Positions 15,950 through 24,994 of a DNA stretch of 42,459 nt are shown in pieces (positions within the stretch are counted from its first letter, which is position 1; each line of letters starts with the position of its first letter). The notes beneath the pieces were generated by a model. The model was given only the letters and a program-made list of their open reading frames with translations, made no database searches and was not told where the DNA came from. The stretch is from CAZAFN01 sp964484795 (GTDB taxonomy: Bacteria > Pseudomonadota > Alphaproteobacteria > Methylaequorales > Methylaequoraceae). The stretch covers positions 1 through 42,459 of the forward strand of contig CAZAFN010000013.1 of the NCBI GenBank assembly GCA_964484795.1, written 5' to 3'. The translations under genes and the position numbers were made by a program.

Positions 15950-18367
15950 TTGGAAGTAGAAAGCAAGCAAGTTAATAATAAAGATTACGATGCAGAATCA
16001 ATAAAGGTTCTAAAGGGCCTCGATGCTGTCAGAAAAAGACCGGGTATGTATATCGGTGATACAGATGATGGTTCAGGTCTGCATCATATGGTGTATGAAG
16101 TTGTAGACAATTCGATTGATGAGGCTCTTGCCGGATTTTGCACCAGAATTTATGTTACTTTAAATAAGAATAATTCAGTGACTATTTCTGATAATGGGAG
16201 GGGCATTCCAACAAATATTCATAAAGATGAGGGTGTTTCAGCTGCTGAGGTTATTATGACCCAACTTCATGCTGGTGGAAAGTTTGACCAAAATTCATAT
16301 AAAGTTTCTGGTGGTTTGCATGGTGTAGGTGTTTCAGTAGTTAATGCACTTTCTGAATGGCTGGAATTAACCATAAATAGAGAAGGTAAAAAGTACTTCT
16401 TGAAGTTTCTTAATGGAAACCCAGAATCTTCGCTCAAGGAAATTGGAAATGCAGAAACTAGTGGAACAGAAATAACATTTCTACCTTCCGATTCAACTTT
16501 TAGTAATATAAATTTCGATTTTCAGAAATTGGAAACTAGATTAAGAGAGTTGGCCTATCTCAATTCTGGTGTTGAAATAAAAATTATTGATCAAAGAGAA
16601 AAAGAACCTATTGAATCTGTACTATCTTCAAGAGGTGGTTTAAAGGGCTATGTTAAATTTCTTGATAAATCAAGAGAATCGATAATTTCTGATGTTATTT
16701 CATTTAAAGCTTCCAGTGGCAATGTCTTTCTAGAAATGGCAATTCAATGGAACAAAACCTACCACGAACATTGTTTGGTTTTTACTAATAATATTCCTCA
16801 AAGAGATGGAGGAACTCATTTGGCAGGATTTAGATCGGCTCTCACTAGAACCATAAACAATGCATCAAATGTTTTGGGGTTGCAAAAAAAAGATAAAATA
16901 AGCTTAACTGGTGAAGATGCAAGAGAAGGAATAACTTGTGTCTTATCGGTAAAGGTCCCTGATCCAAAATTTTCTTCTCAAACAAAAGATAAACTTGTTT
17001 CATCTGAAGTTAGACCGGTCGTGGAATCAATTGTATCTGAAAATTTAGGAAATTGGTTTGAAGAAAACCCTAAAGATTCCAAAATAGTTATAACCAAAAT
17101 ATTTGAAGCAGCAGCGGCAAGAGAAGCAGCGAGAAAAGCAAGAGAGGTTTCAAGAAAAAACTCAGCTTTTGATATAACATCTCTTCCTGGGAAACTTGCT
17201 GATTGTCAAGATAAATCACCTGAAAATTGTGAATTGTTTATCGTGGAAGGTGATTCAGCTGGTGGATCTGCAAAACAAGCTAGAGATAGAAAAAATCAAG
17301 CAGTACTTCCATTAAAAGGGAAAATTTTGAATACAGAAAAATCTAGAAAAGATAAGGTTTTAAGTTCTGCAGAGATTGCAACTTTGATTAATGCCTTGGG
17401 CACGGAAATTCATGATTATTTCAATATAGATAACCTCAGATATCACAAAATCATAATTATGACTGATGCAGACGTCGATGGCTCACATATTAGAACTCTT
17501 CTATTAACTTTTCTTTATAGACATATGCCGGAATTAATTGAAGGGGGTTATGTTTATATAGCTCAACCTCCTTTATATAGAGTCAAAAAAAATAAAACCG
17601 AACAATATCTTAAAGATGATAAAGAATTGGAAGATTATTTTGTTAATGATTTAATTAGTGAATCAACTTTGAAGCAGAAGAGTGATCTTGTTGTCAAAGG
17701 AAATGAGTTAAAAAAATTGTTGGAAAAAGCAATTCAACTAAACAAACTGTTAGATAACGTTAGCAACCGAAATGCTAATTTTTATTTTCTTCTGGAGCAA
17801 GCTACAATTTCTGGGCTGTTTGATGTTTCAAATTTTCAGAATAAAGATAAATCAAACAAGACGCTTGAATATCTTTTGAAACGCCTAAATTTTTCAAATA
17901 ATTTTTGGACTGCAGAAATTAAAGAAAATTATGGTCTTGCGTTTTCAAGAACGGAAAACAAAGTCAAAGAAGAATTTATGATTGAATTTAAAAATTTAGA
18001 TGGCCAGGATTTCTTGATGTTAAATGACTTTAGTCAATTTATTCAAGAGTATTTCCTTGGTTCTTCAATATTGTCTATTAAAGATCAAGAATTTATAATA
18101 AATACACCAAAGGACCTAATTACGAGTGGATTTGAACTTGTCAAAAAAGGAGTGTCTGTTCAAAGATATAAGGGATTAGGTGAAATGAACCCGGAACAAC
18201 TATGGGAAACCACTCTAGACCCAGGATTCAGATCTATACTGAAAGTTAAAGTTGAAGATGCACAACGTGCTGATGAAATTTTTGAAGAACTTATGGGCGA
18301 TGATGTAGAAAAAAGAAAAATATTTATACAATCCAATGCAAAAAAAGTTGCTAATTTGGATGTTTAA
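15950..18367 (+). CDS. gyrB: DNA gyrase subunit B
   Basis: ATPase subunit of gyrase, which introduces negative supercoils. At 805 aa it has normal length. The GHKL ATPase shows EVVDNSIDEALAG, DNGRGIP and GGLHGVGVSVVNAL; the TOPRIM domain has FIVEGDSAGGSAKQ and DADVDGSHIRTLLL; the tail RYKGLGEMNPEQLWETT is canonical. The start is a TTG: no in-frame ATG precedes the conserved RKRPGMYIGDT, and upstream candidates are only ATT. There is no Shine-Dalgarno sequence before it. An insert-like region (about residues 550-690) falls between TOPRIM and the tail, as in other proteobacterial GyrB. ParE is less likely given recF next door. Confidence 0.96.
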   Translation: MEVESKQVNNKDYDAESIKVLKGLDAVRKRPGMYIGDTDDGSGLHHMVYEVVDNSIDEALAGFCTRIYVTLNKNNSVTISDNGRGIPTNIHKDEGVSAAEVIMTQLHAGGKFDQNSYKVSGGLHGVGVSVVNALSEWLELTINREGKKYFLKFLNGNPESSLKEIGNAETSGTEITFLPSDSTFSNINFDFQKLETRLRELAYLNSGVEIKIIDQREKEPIESVLSSRGGLKGYVKFLDKSRESIISDVISFKASSGNVFLEMAIQWNKTYHEHCLVFTNNIPQRDGGTHLAGFRSALTRTINNASNVLGLQKKDKISLTGEDAREGITCVLSVKVPDPKFSSQTKDKLVSSEVRPVVESIVSENLGNWFEENPKDSKIVITKIFEAAAAREAARKAREVSRKNSAFDITSLPGKLADCQDKSPENCELFIVEGDSAGGSAKQARDRKNQAVLPLKGKILNTEKSRKDKVLSSAEIATLINALGTEIHDYFNIDNLRYHKIIIMTDADVDGSHIRTLLLTFLYRHMPELIEGGYVYIAQPPLYRVKKNKTEQYLKDDKELEDYFVNDLISESTLKQKSDLVVKGNELKKLLEKAIQLNKLLDNVSNRNANFYFLLEQATISGLFDVSNFQNKDKSNKTLEYLLKRLNFSNNFWTAEIKENYGLAFSRTENKVKEEFMIEFKNLDGQDFLMLNDFSQFIQEYFLGSSILSIKDQEFIINTPKDLITSGFELVKKGVSVQRYKGLGEMNPEQLWETTLDPGFRSILKVKVEDAQRADEIFEELMGDDVEKRKIFIQSNAKKVANLDV

Positions 18368-18414
18368 TTTATAGGAAAAATTAATTATACACACTTGATT
18401 CAAATGGTACATTC

Positions 18415-20289
18415 GTGAAGGCACTAAAATGGCTATTAATAATTTTCATTTGGTTGGTACTTTTTTTAAGCATTGCAGTAACTTGGTCACTTTTAAATCT
18501 TCCAGAAACTGAATCAATAGAAATTTCTAGACAGCCAAGCATTACTTTTCTTGATAAAGAGGGGCGGATAATTGCATCATATGGAGATATTTATGGTCAA
18601 TCAATACAATATAAAGACTTGCCAAAAAACCTAATAAATGCCGTAATAGTAACAGAGGATAAAAGATTTTTTTATCACCCAGGAGTTGATTTAAAAGGAA
18701 TTATAAGAGCAATATATGTTAACTTAAAAGCAGGAAGAATCGTTCAAGGTGGAAGTACGATTACTCAACAATTAGCTAAAAATCTTTTTTTAACCCCTGA
18801 AAGATCTTACACTAGAAAATTACATGAGCTAATACTTAGTTTTTGGTTGGAAATGCGATTTACCAAAGAGCAAATTTTAAGTATTTATCTTAATAGAGTA
18901 TACTTAGGTTCAGGTACTTACGGAGTACAAGCGGCTTCAGAAAAATACTTTAACAAAAAAGTTGAAGAGCTTAGTTTATATGAATGTGCTCTTATAGCAA
19001 GTCTGTTAAAAGCTCCATCCAGATATAATCCAATAGCAAATGAAAAATTATCTAAGATTAGGACATCTAAAGTCTTGGAGAATATGGCTAAGAGTAAATT
19101 AATAACGTTAAAAAGTATAACCGAAACAAAATTAAATAATCAAAGATATGCTAAATTTACTTCTGCACCAAAGAGTACTCGTTATTTTGTTGATTGGTTG
19201 TTACCGAGAGTTAAATTACATCTTGGCGAGATAAAAGAAGATTTGATTGTTAGAACAACGCTTGATGTCAAGTTGCAAAAGATAGCAGAAAATTCATTAA
19301 ATTCAATTGTATCAAATTATCCATCGGCAGACCAATCAGCTCTTGTGTCTTTGAATTTGGAAGGGGGAGTTTTAGCAATGATTGGAGGACGAGATTATGG
19401 TGATTCTCAATTTAACAGAGTTACTCAAGCTCAGCGCCAACCAGGATCTGCTTTTAAACTATTTGTATACTTAGCTGGACTAGAGAATGGTTTTTACCCA
19501 ACCGATTTGATGATTGATTCAGAAGTAAATATTAATGGATGGTCGCCTAAGAATTATAAAAAAGATTATATGGGTGAAATTTCTTTGAATGAAGCATTTT
19601 CCAAATCAATTAACACTGTGGCAGTAAAACTTTCCGAAAAAATAGGAAGAGAGAAAGTAATAGATATGGCTAAGTCTATGGGTGTTACAAGTCCATTGAT
19701 GAATTCTCCTTCAGTAGCACTTGGCGCATCAGAAGTTAACTTGTTGGAGCTTACTTCGGCTTACAATGTTGTGGCTAAAAATGGTGAAGGTGTATTTGTT
19801 CATGGAATTCGTTCAATCGAAAATACCTCTGGTGAAGTTCTTTTTATGAGAAAGGGGGAGGGACCTGGTAGAGTTTTAAATCCTGATTTGTCAAAAATTA
19901 TGATGAGTATGATGGAAACAACAATTAACACTGGTACTGGCAAAAATGCAAAAATAGATAGACCTGCAGCCGGGAAAACGGGTACCAGTCAATCATTAAG
20001 GGATGCTTGGTTCATCGGTTTTACATCTGATGTCGTAACGGGTGTATGGTTTGGAAATGATGATGATTCACCAATGAAGAACATAACGGGAGGTACGGCC
20101 CCGGCAATTTTATGGAAAGATTTTATGATGAAAGTTCATATTGGCACCCCCCCTAAAGCTCTTAGCAAAATTTCTGAAATAGACATAAAAGAAGTAGATA
20201 GAAAGAGGATTGAAAAGTTGATAGAGAAAAGTAAAAAACTTCAAAAGAAGAAAAATGTTTTTGATCAAATACTAGATAATTTCTTCTAA
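18415..20289 (+). CDS. mrcA: Class A penicillin-binding protein (PBP1A family)
   Basis: Bifunctional peptidoglycan synthase, 624 aa, anchored by one N-terminal membrane segment (about 5-25). The glycosyltransferase domain has TEDKRFFYHPG with the catalytic Glu (about residue 80) and GGSTITQQLAKNLFL. The transpeptidase domain has SAFK with nucleophile Ser345, SKSIN, and KTGTSQ starting at Lys521. It is shorter than the 750-850 aa of many PBP1A proteins, lacking a long insert. The start is GTG; an out-of-frame ATG just upstream is stopped at once. It ends 7 bases before the convergent SCO gene. Confidence 0.93.
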   Translation: MKALKWLLIIFIWLVLFLSIAVTWSLLNLPETESIEISRQPSITFLDKEGRIIASYGDIYGQSIQYKDLPKNLINAVIVTEDKRFFYHPGVDLKGIIRAIYVNLKAGRIVQGGSTITQQLAKNLFLTPERSYTRKLHELILSFWLEMRFTKEQILSIYLNRVYLGSGTYGVQAASEKYFNKKVEELSLYECALIASLLKAPSRYNPIANEKLSKIRTSKVLENMAKSKLITLKSITETKLNNQRYAKFTSAPKSTRYFVDWLLPRVKLHLGEIKEDLIVRTTLDVKLQKIAENSLNSIVSNYPSADQSALVSLNLEGGVLAMIGGRDYGDSQFNRVTQAQRQPGSAFKLFVYLAGLENGFYPTDLMIDSEVNINGWSPKNYKKDYMGEISLNEAFSKSINTVAVKLSEKIGREKVIDMAKSMGVTSPLMNSPSVALGASEVNLLELTSAYNVVAKNGEGVFVHGIRSIENTSGEVLFMRKGEGPGRVLNPDLSKIMMSMMETTINTGTGKNAKIDRPAAGKTGTSQSLRDAWFIGFTSDVVTGVWFGNDDDSPMKNITGGTAPAILWKDFMMKVHIGTPPKALSKISEIDIKEVDRKRIEKLIEKSKKLQKKKNVFDQILDNFF

Positions 20290-20296
20290 TTCTAAA

Positions 20297-20887
20297 TTAA
20301 TTTAAATATTTGAAGACTAATGAATTAAAGTCTTGAGGGTGAAAATGTGTAATATATTTATCATTTTTTTCAAGAAGGAAAAAAAATGAACTGTGATCTA
20401 TCAAATAATCTTTATCATTTTCCTCTTCTTTATTATATCTATAATAGACCCCAAATTTCTTTGTTAAATCTTTAATTTGCTCTTGGGTTCCTGTTAGTCC
20501 TTTAATTGATGGATTAAAGTTTTCTAAAAAAGAATTTATAGTTTTGGGAGTATCTCTTTGTGGATCAACAGAGATAAAGATTGCTTGGACATTTTTTTCC
20601 ATTTCAGGGTTTTGGTCCAGAAACTTTGACAATTTTATTAGGTCAAAAGGACAGACATCAGGACAAAATGTATAACCAAAATAGATTAATTTTTTTTTTT
20701 TAATTTTTTTTGACTTATACAATTTGCTATCTTCATCAATTAGTTCAAAACTTCCTCCAATCAAAGATTGTTGTGAAGATATTTTTTCTTCAAGAAAATT
20801 AACAATAAAAATGCTTAGAAAGATAACAAAAATTAACAGTGCCATTAACGTTAAATTTTTTTTAAATATAAGTTTAAATTTTCTCAT
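20297..20887 (-). CDS. SCO1/SenC-family copper chaperone
   Basis: Thioredoxin-fold membrane-anchored protein of the SCO family, which delivers copper to the CuA site of cytochrome c oxidase. It has 196 aa, with a single N-terminal membrane segment (about 12-32). The copper ligands are Cys75 and Cys79 in CPDVC plus His near 165 in IDHSS; ISVDPQRDTP is the family motif. It begins inside the end of the upstream methylase-like gene (14-base overlap), so the two are probably cotranscribed. The PCuAC-type copper protein at 38.0 kb may act on the same target. Confidence 0.9.
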   Translation of the reverse strand: MRKFKLIFKKNLTLMALLIFVIFLSIFIVNFLEEKISSQQSLIGGSFELIDEDSKLYKSKKIKKKKLIYFGYTFCPDVCPFDLIKLSKFLDQNPEMEKNVQAIFISVDPQRDTPKTINSFLENFNPSIKGLTGTQEQIKDLTKKFGVYYRYNKEEENDKDYLIDHSSFFFLLEKNDKYITHFHPQDFNSLVFKYLN

Positions 20888-21569
20888 CTTTTTCCACTAC
20901 AATAATTACACTATTTTTTAATTGATTTTTTCTATAAAAGTTTTCAATGATTTTTGGTGTGACTAGCTTTATTTTACCATTTTCTATTATATTGCAGGCC
21001 AAATTAATTTTATTTGAAAGATTAGAGAGAATTCCAAAAAAAGTTAGTAAATCTGATTTTTCAGTAAATCTTATTACTAGTTTTTCAAAATCTAAGTTTA
21101 ATAGCATGCTATTTATTTTTGTTCTATTGAATTTTTTGGCAAAAATGACGGAAGAATTTTTTTTTCTGTCTGTAAGCAACTCCCCCCCCTGATTTAGCCA
21201 ATCGATTTCCTCGATAATTCCTAGAATAATTTCTGTTTCCAGGCCATTTTTTTCAAAAAATTTTTTTTCATCTATTGCCTCATCAAATAGATAAGGATCA
21301 CTTTGTTTAATATGGGCTATTAAACCATAATCTTTAAACAAATTTTTTATCTTTTTCCATAGTTCTTCATTTTTATTTTTTGAGAGATCTTCTTCTAAAA
21401 TCAGTTTTTTACCATTCTCCTTTAAGATGTTTATAAACCTTGTGTTAAATTTTGATATTACAATGCAATCAACTTTATTAATTTTTTTTATGCTTTCTAA
21501 CGTACAGTCAAAAAAGTCACTGGAGTTTACACCAATAATGTAGATTTTTTTTTTATTACGTGACAACAT
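20874..21569 (-). CDS. Degenerate tetrapyrrole methylase-like protein (SUMT-related)
   Basis: A 231-aa protein whose layout recalls uroporphyrinogen-III methyltransferase (SUMT/CobA): first strand IYIIGVNSSDF where active enzymes have the glycine-rich GxGPGD, KQSDPYLF where they have KGGDPxxF, and LTDRKKNSSVIFAKK where they have LTHRGLASSF. The SAM-binding glycines are lost and the protein is shorter than usual, so activity is doubtful. A CbiX-like protein is coded on the same strand 0.6 kb upstream, suggesting a sirohaem-like setting. The gene contains a run of eight C (21182-21189). The assignment is inference from weak but ordered similarity. Confidence 0.5.
   Translation of the reverse strand: MLSRNKKKIYIIGVNSSDFFDCTLESIKKINKVDCIVISKFNTRFINILKENGKKLILEEDLSKNKNEELWKKIKNLFKDYGLIAHIKQSDPYLFDEAIDEKKFFEKNGLETEIILGIIEEIDWLNQGGELLTDRKKNSSVIFAKKFNRTKINSMLLNLDFEKLVIRFTEKSDLLTFFGILSNLSNKINLACNIIENGKIKLVTPKIIENFYRKNQLKNSVIIVVEKDEKI
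21182..21189. repeat. Homopolymer C8 inside the methylase-like gene
   Basis: Eight consecutive C (G on the coding strand) encode the Gly-Gly in NQGGELL. Such G/C runs stand out in this AT-rich sequence and could change length by slippage, switching the frame. Confidence 0.6.
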
Positions 21570-21594
21570 AATAAAATAAGATAATTATCCTGCT

Positions 21595-22164
21595 ATGTTT
21601 AAAAAATACTTTAAAAATCTATCATTTTTTCTTTTCTTTTGCACAATTTCTAATTTTTCTTTTTCCTTAGATGAAAGTGATGTTTTTTTGGATTCCGTTT
21701 TCTTTACAGCTGTTAAAAAATCAAACTATGATAAAACAAAAGAAATGCTTGCAAAAGGCGTTTCTGTTAACGCCAAAGACTCTGATGGTCTGGTTGCCCT
21801 TGCCTATGCTTTGAAAAATGATGATGTAAAGATGTTTAATTTACTAATTGAAAATGGAGCGGAAATAAATACTTCGATTCTTAAAGGAACATCATTATTA
21901 ATTTTTTATGTTACAGATTATAGATATTTGTTGATTAAGAATATTTTAGATGTTGGAGCAAAGATTAATTTTCAAGATAAATTAGGTAGAACGGCCCTAA
22001 TGCATGCTATCGAGAAAAGAAATTCTGATGCAGTAAGAATTCTCTTTGAGCAGGAGTTTGACAAGACTCTAACAGATTTTAGTGGCAAAGATATTTTTGA
22101 TTACTCCAAAGCTGCAAGAAATAATTATATTAAGAATTTAATTACTAAGACTGAATCTCACTAA
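21595..22164 (+). CDS. Secreted ankyrin-repeat protein
   Basis: A 189-aa protein with an N-terminal signal peptide (hydrophobic FFLFFCTISNFSFS, about 9-24). Four ankyrin repeats cover about residues 35-175, with recognisable cores such as GVSVNAKDSDGLVALAYAL and KINFQDKLGRTALMHAI. Ankyrin repeats bind other proteins; the partner is unknown. The gene diverges from the methylase-like gene with 25 bases between starts, and its 3' end overlaps the convergent CbiX-like gene by 20 bases. Confidence 0.75.
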   Translation: MFKKYFKNLSFFLFFCTISNFSFSLDESDVFLDSVFFTAVKKSNYDKTKEMLAKGVSVNAKDSDGLVALAYALKNDDVKMFNLLIENGAEINTSILKGTSLLIFYVTDYRYLLIKNILDVGAKINFQDKLGRTALMHAIEKRNSDAVRILFEQEFDKTLTDFSGKDIFDYSKAARNNYIKNLITKTESH

Positions 22165-22876
22165 TTAGTTTGTCTCTAATCAGTTCTATTATTTTTCTTT
22201 TATTTATTATTGGTTTCAATACAGTGATTTTATTTTTTAAAAACCTTTGAAAAACAGACTTATTCTTTTGATAAAGATAACCATTAAACAAAAAAACAGG
22301 ATGAAGTATTATCTGGTTTGATTCTGAATTTTGTTTATTCAACTTTTCTATTATCATCTTTTCTTCACCAACAGAATGAAACATATGTTTGTTAAAAATA
22401 TTTTTGGATAATTTATTTGTATAAATTTTTAATTCTTTAATTACATTCACTTTTATACTTGGAGAACATGAGGTAATTAAGATGTTTTGATGATCTTTCT
22501 TAATTTTTTTTCTAATGGAACTATTAATTATTGGTAAAATCTCTCTAATTAATGACAGTTTTTCTAGCAATTGTATGTTCTCGGAAAACTCTTTATTAAA
22601 GCTACTAATTTTTTTTTTAATGTCAATTTCGTGATGTTTTCCACTAAAAAGAAGTAAAGGGAAAAAAAGAACTTTTTTGTAATTTTTGGCAACATTTTTT
22701 AGGCAACTTGAAATAGATGGTTTGTTGATTTCAAGAAAACAGTGAAAAACATCTACAGATACGAGCGAGATTTTTATCCTTCTTTTAAATTTCAGGAAAT
22801 CTTTCTTGTATTCTTCCTGTCTAGAACCATGCCCACAAATAACAATTGCAACATTGTTATTTTTTTGGCAAATCAT
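22145..22876 (-). CDS. CbiX/SirB-like chelatase (two-domain)
   Basis: A 243-aa protein of the CbiX/SirB type II chelatase family, which inserts cobalt or iron into sirohydrochlorin. The first half begins AIVICGHGSR with metal-ligand candidate His16, and LLLFSGKHHEID (about 72-83) supplies the second His. The second half (about 125-243) repeats the pattern weakly: ITSCSPS and ILHPVFLFNGY keep one His only. Of the two domains the first may be the active one. A SUMT-related protein is coded nearby on the same strand. It overlaps the end of the SYLF gene by 20 bases. Confidence 0.68.
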   Translation of the reverse strand: MICQKNNNVAIVICGHGSRQEEYKKDFLKFKRRIKISLVSVDVFHCFLEINKPSISSCLKNVAKNYKKVLFFPLLLFSGKHHEIDIKKKISSFNKEFSENIQLLEKLSLIREILPIINSSIRKKIKKDHQNILITSCSPSIKVNVIKELKIYTNKLSKNIFNKHMFHSVGEEKMIIEKLNKQNSESNQIILHPVFLFNGYLYQKNKSVFQRFLKNKITVLKPIINKRKIIELIRDKLISEIQS

Positions 22877-23561
22877 TCTTAATATTAGAAATAATCTTAA
22901 CTAGGTCAGAAATTTCCTTTCTAGGTTTTGTATGTTGCATTATTTCATTAGATGAGAATTTTTTTCCATACATTGCCATATTCAAGTCATTTCTTGGTTG
23001 TAAATAGGAACCTTCAAGTGATCCTCCAAGGAACAATCCAGAATTGTCTGAAAATGAGTAAATATCAGCCAGTCTTAAAGTGCTTTCAGCTGAATATCCG
23101 ACTCCTTTGTTTATTACAGCAACATCTACATCAACTCCAAATTTTACTCTTTCTTTTAGAATTGATTTAAGACCTCTGTTTGTCATAATGGCCATCACAA
23201 CTCTTCCAGATTTTATTCCAAATTGAAGACCTACGCTTAATCCACCAATTGAGTAGAAAAAGGGGCCAGAAAATTCATCTTTAGATTTCCTTAGTAGTAG
23301 TAAACCATTTCCACCTTTAGCCCCGAAAAAAAAACTACCCTCGTAAACATCGGGAAAAATCAAAATTCCCCTACAGTTACTAATGTAGTTGTCAAAATTC
23401 TCTATTTCATTGTTTTTAAGAAGTTTTTTTATAGTTAATTCAGATGATAGAATTAGTTGCACAGTTGTTAATTTTTTTTCATCATCATCAGCATTTAGAG
23501 GAGTAAATGAAAAAAGGGTAATTAAAAGAATTGTTATGGAAAAGTTAAGGTTGTATCTCAT
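22857..23561 (-). CDS. Secreted SYLF (Ysc84/DUF500) domain protein
   Basis: A 234-aa protein with signal peptide (start MRYNLNFSITILLI, cleavage after about residue 24) and a SYLF domain covering the rest: GILIFPDV, GAKGGNGLLLLR, GPFFYSIGGLSVGLQFG and GVDVDVAVINKGVG are diagnostic blocks. SYLF domains bind lipids, mainly phosphoinositides in eukaryotes; the bacterial role is unknown. ATG at 23585 is in frame, but a TATAAT lies just upstream of it (23592-23597) with an expected transcription start near 23585, so the inner start is preferred. Confidence 0.82.
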   Translation of the reverse strand: MRYNLNFSITILLITLFSFTPLNADDDEKKLTTVQLILSSELTIKKLLKNNEIENFDNYISNCRGILIFPDVYEGSFFFGAKGGNGLLLLRKSKDEFSGPFFYSIGGLSVGLQFGIKSGRVVMAIMTNRGLKSILKERVKFGVDVDVAVINKGVGYSAESTLRLADIYSFSDNSGLFLGGSLEGSYLQPRNDLNMAMYGKKFSSNEIMQHTKPRKEISDLVKIISNIKNDLPKK

Positions 23562-23591
23562 TTTATTTAGTGTAACACCCAGCATTATTTT

Positions 23592-23620
23592 ATTATACTT
23601 AACTAAAAATAAAAACCAAA
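23592..23620 (-). promoter_or_regulatory. Possible promoter of the SYLF gene
   Basis: On the minus strand TTTGGT (23620-23615) and the perfect TATAAT (23597-23592) are 17 bases apart. The -35 agrees at three of six positions only. It lies in the short gap between divergent SYLF and DUF2141 genes. Confidence 0.4.
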
Positions 23621-23624
23621 GAGT

Positions 23625-24050
23625 ATGAATGTAAAGTTTTTTATACTATTATTTGTCTTAATTCTTAATGGTTCAAATATAAAAGCTGGGCAGATAAAAA
23701 TTAAGGTAACTAATATAGAAGAGAAAGTTGGACAGATACATTTTGCATTGTACGATAAACCTGAGTATTTTCCTGAAGAAAAAGGTAAAATCTTAGGTTT
23801 GGTTGAAGATGCTGCAAAAGTGTTTAAGGATGGATTTGTAATTAATGATCTACAAGAATCCTTTTATGCTGTTGCAATATATCATGATGAAAACTCTAAC
23901 AATGAATTTGATACTTTTTTATCTATACCCCAAGAAAAATATGGGTTTAGCAATGATGCTCCAGTTTTGTTTGGTCCACCTAAATTCAAACAAGCAGAAT
24001 TCTATGTTGGACAAAGTGATATGATTGAAATTGAAATAAGATTGAGATGA
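23625..24050 (+). CDS. Exported DUF2141-family protein
   Basis: A 141-aa protein with a signal peptide (FFILLFVLILNGSNIKA, about 5-21). The mature domain matches the DUF2141 pattern: KVGQIHFALYD, FYAVAIYHDENSNNEFD with the conserved H-D-x-N, YGFSNDAP and FEGPPKF-like FGPPKF. Its function is unknown. It probably folds as a small beta-sandwich in the periplasm. The stop overlaps the start of the UDP-xylose synthase gene (ATGA), which suggests cotranscription. Confidence 0.85.
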   Translation: MNVKFFILLFVLILNGSNIKAGQIKIKVTNIEEKVGQIHFALYDKPEYFPEEKGKILGLVEDAAKVFKDGFVINDLQESFYAVAIYHDENSNNEFDTFLSIPQEKYGFSNDAPVLFGPPKFKQAEFYVGQSDMIEIEIRLR

Positions 24051-24994
24051 AGAAAAGAATTTTAGTTACTGGCGGGGCTGGATTTATAGGGTCCTACTTA
24101 TGTGAGCAGTTAATTGAAGATGGTCATTCAGTTATTTGCTGTGATAATTTTTATACAGGCAACAAAGATAATTTAGAGAAAATATTAGATAATAAAAATT
24201 TTGAACTTTTAAGACATGATGTAACCTTTCCAATTTTCCTTGAGGTTGATCAGATTTACAACTTTGCTTGTCCAGCATCACCAGTTCATTATCAGAATGA
24301 TCCAGTACAAACTGTTAAAACTTGTGTACATGGGGCAATCAATATGCTTGGTTTGGCCAAAAGAACGGGTGCTAGGATTTTGCAAGCTTCAACATCTGAG
24401 ATTTACGGTGATCCTGAAATTCATCCTCAATATGAGAATTATAGAGGAGCTGTTAGTATTGACGGACCTAGAGCATGTTATGATGAAGGGAAAAGATGTG
24501 CTGAAACTATTTTTTGGGATTACAAAAGACAGCATAAAGTGGATGTAAAGGTTATAAGAATTTTCAATACTTATGGCCCTAGGATGCAACCAAATGACGG
24601 AAGAGTGGTGTCAAACTTTATTATACAGGCATTAACTAATAAGGATATAACTGTTTATGGTGATGGAACACAAACTAGATCTTTTTGTTATGTTGATGAT
24701 TTAGTGTCTGGTGTTTTTTTGATGATGAGAAAGAATAATTTTCCAGGACCGGTCAATTTAGGAAACCCGAGTGAGATTACAATTTCAGAACTTGCCAAAG
24801 AAATAATAGATTTAGTTGGAAGTAATTCTAAAATTATTCATAAAGATCTACCTTTAGATGATCCCAAGCAAAGGTGCCCGGATATTAGTTTGGCAAAAAA
24901 AAACCTTAAGTGGTCACCAAAATATAATAGAAATAATGGACTTAAGAAAACAATTCAATATTTTGAGTCTTTGTTGAAAAAGGATGAATTATAA
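24047..24994 (+). CDS. uxs: UDP-glucuronate decarboxylase (UDP-xylose synthase)
   Basis: Short-chain dehydrogenase-type enzyme that converts UDP-glucuronate to UDP-xylose for surface polysaccharide, 315 aa. The NAD motif is GGAGFIG at 9-15. NFACPASPVHYQNDPVQT is the UXS family signature and separates it from UDP-glucose epimerases. The catalytic Tyr-Lys pair is in CYDEGKR, and FNTYGPRM follows. It is in an operon with hldE directly downstream (GTG start in contact with its stop), a lipopolysaccharide context. Confidence 0.94.
   Translation: MKKRILVTGGAGFIGSYLCEQLIEDGHSVICCDNFYTGNKDNLEKILDNKNFELLRHDVTFPIFLEVDQIYNFACPASPVHYQNDPVQTVKTCVHGAINMLGLAKRTGARILQASTSEIYGDPEIHPQYENYRGAVSIDGPRACYDEGKRCAETIFWDYKRQHKVDVKVIRIFNTYGPRMQPNDGRVVSNFIIQALTNKDITVYGDGTQTRSFCYVDDLVSGVFLMMRKNNFPGPVNLGNPSEITISELAKEIIDLVGSNSKIIHKDLPLDDPKQRCPDISLAKKNLKWSPKYNRNNGLKKTIQYFESLLKKDEL

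Noticed and set aside
18385..18393. TTATACACA, a DnaA-box-like 9-mer in the gyrB-mrcA gap
   Set aside because: A single box with no others near it and no A/T unwinding region does not make an origin; matches of this kind are expected by chance in AT-rich DNA.
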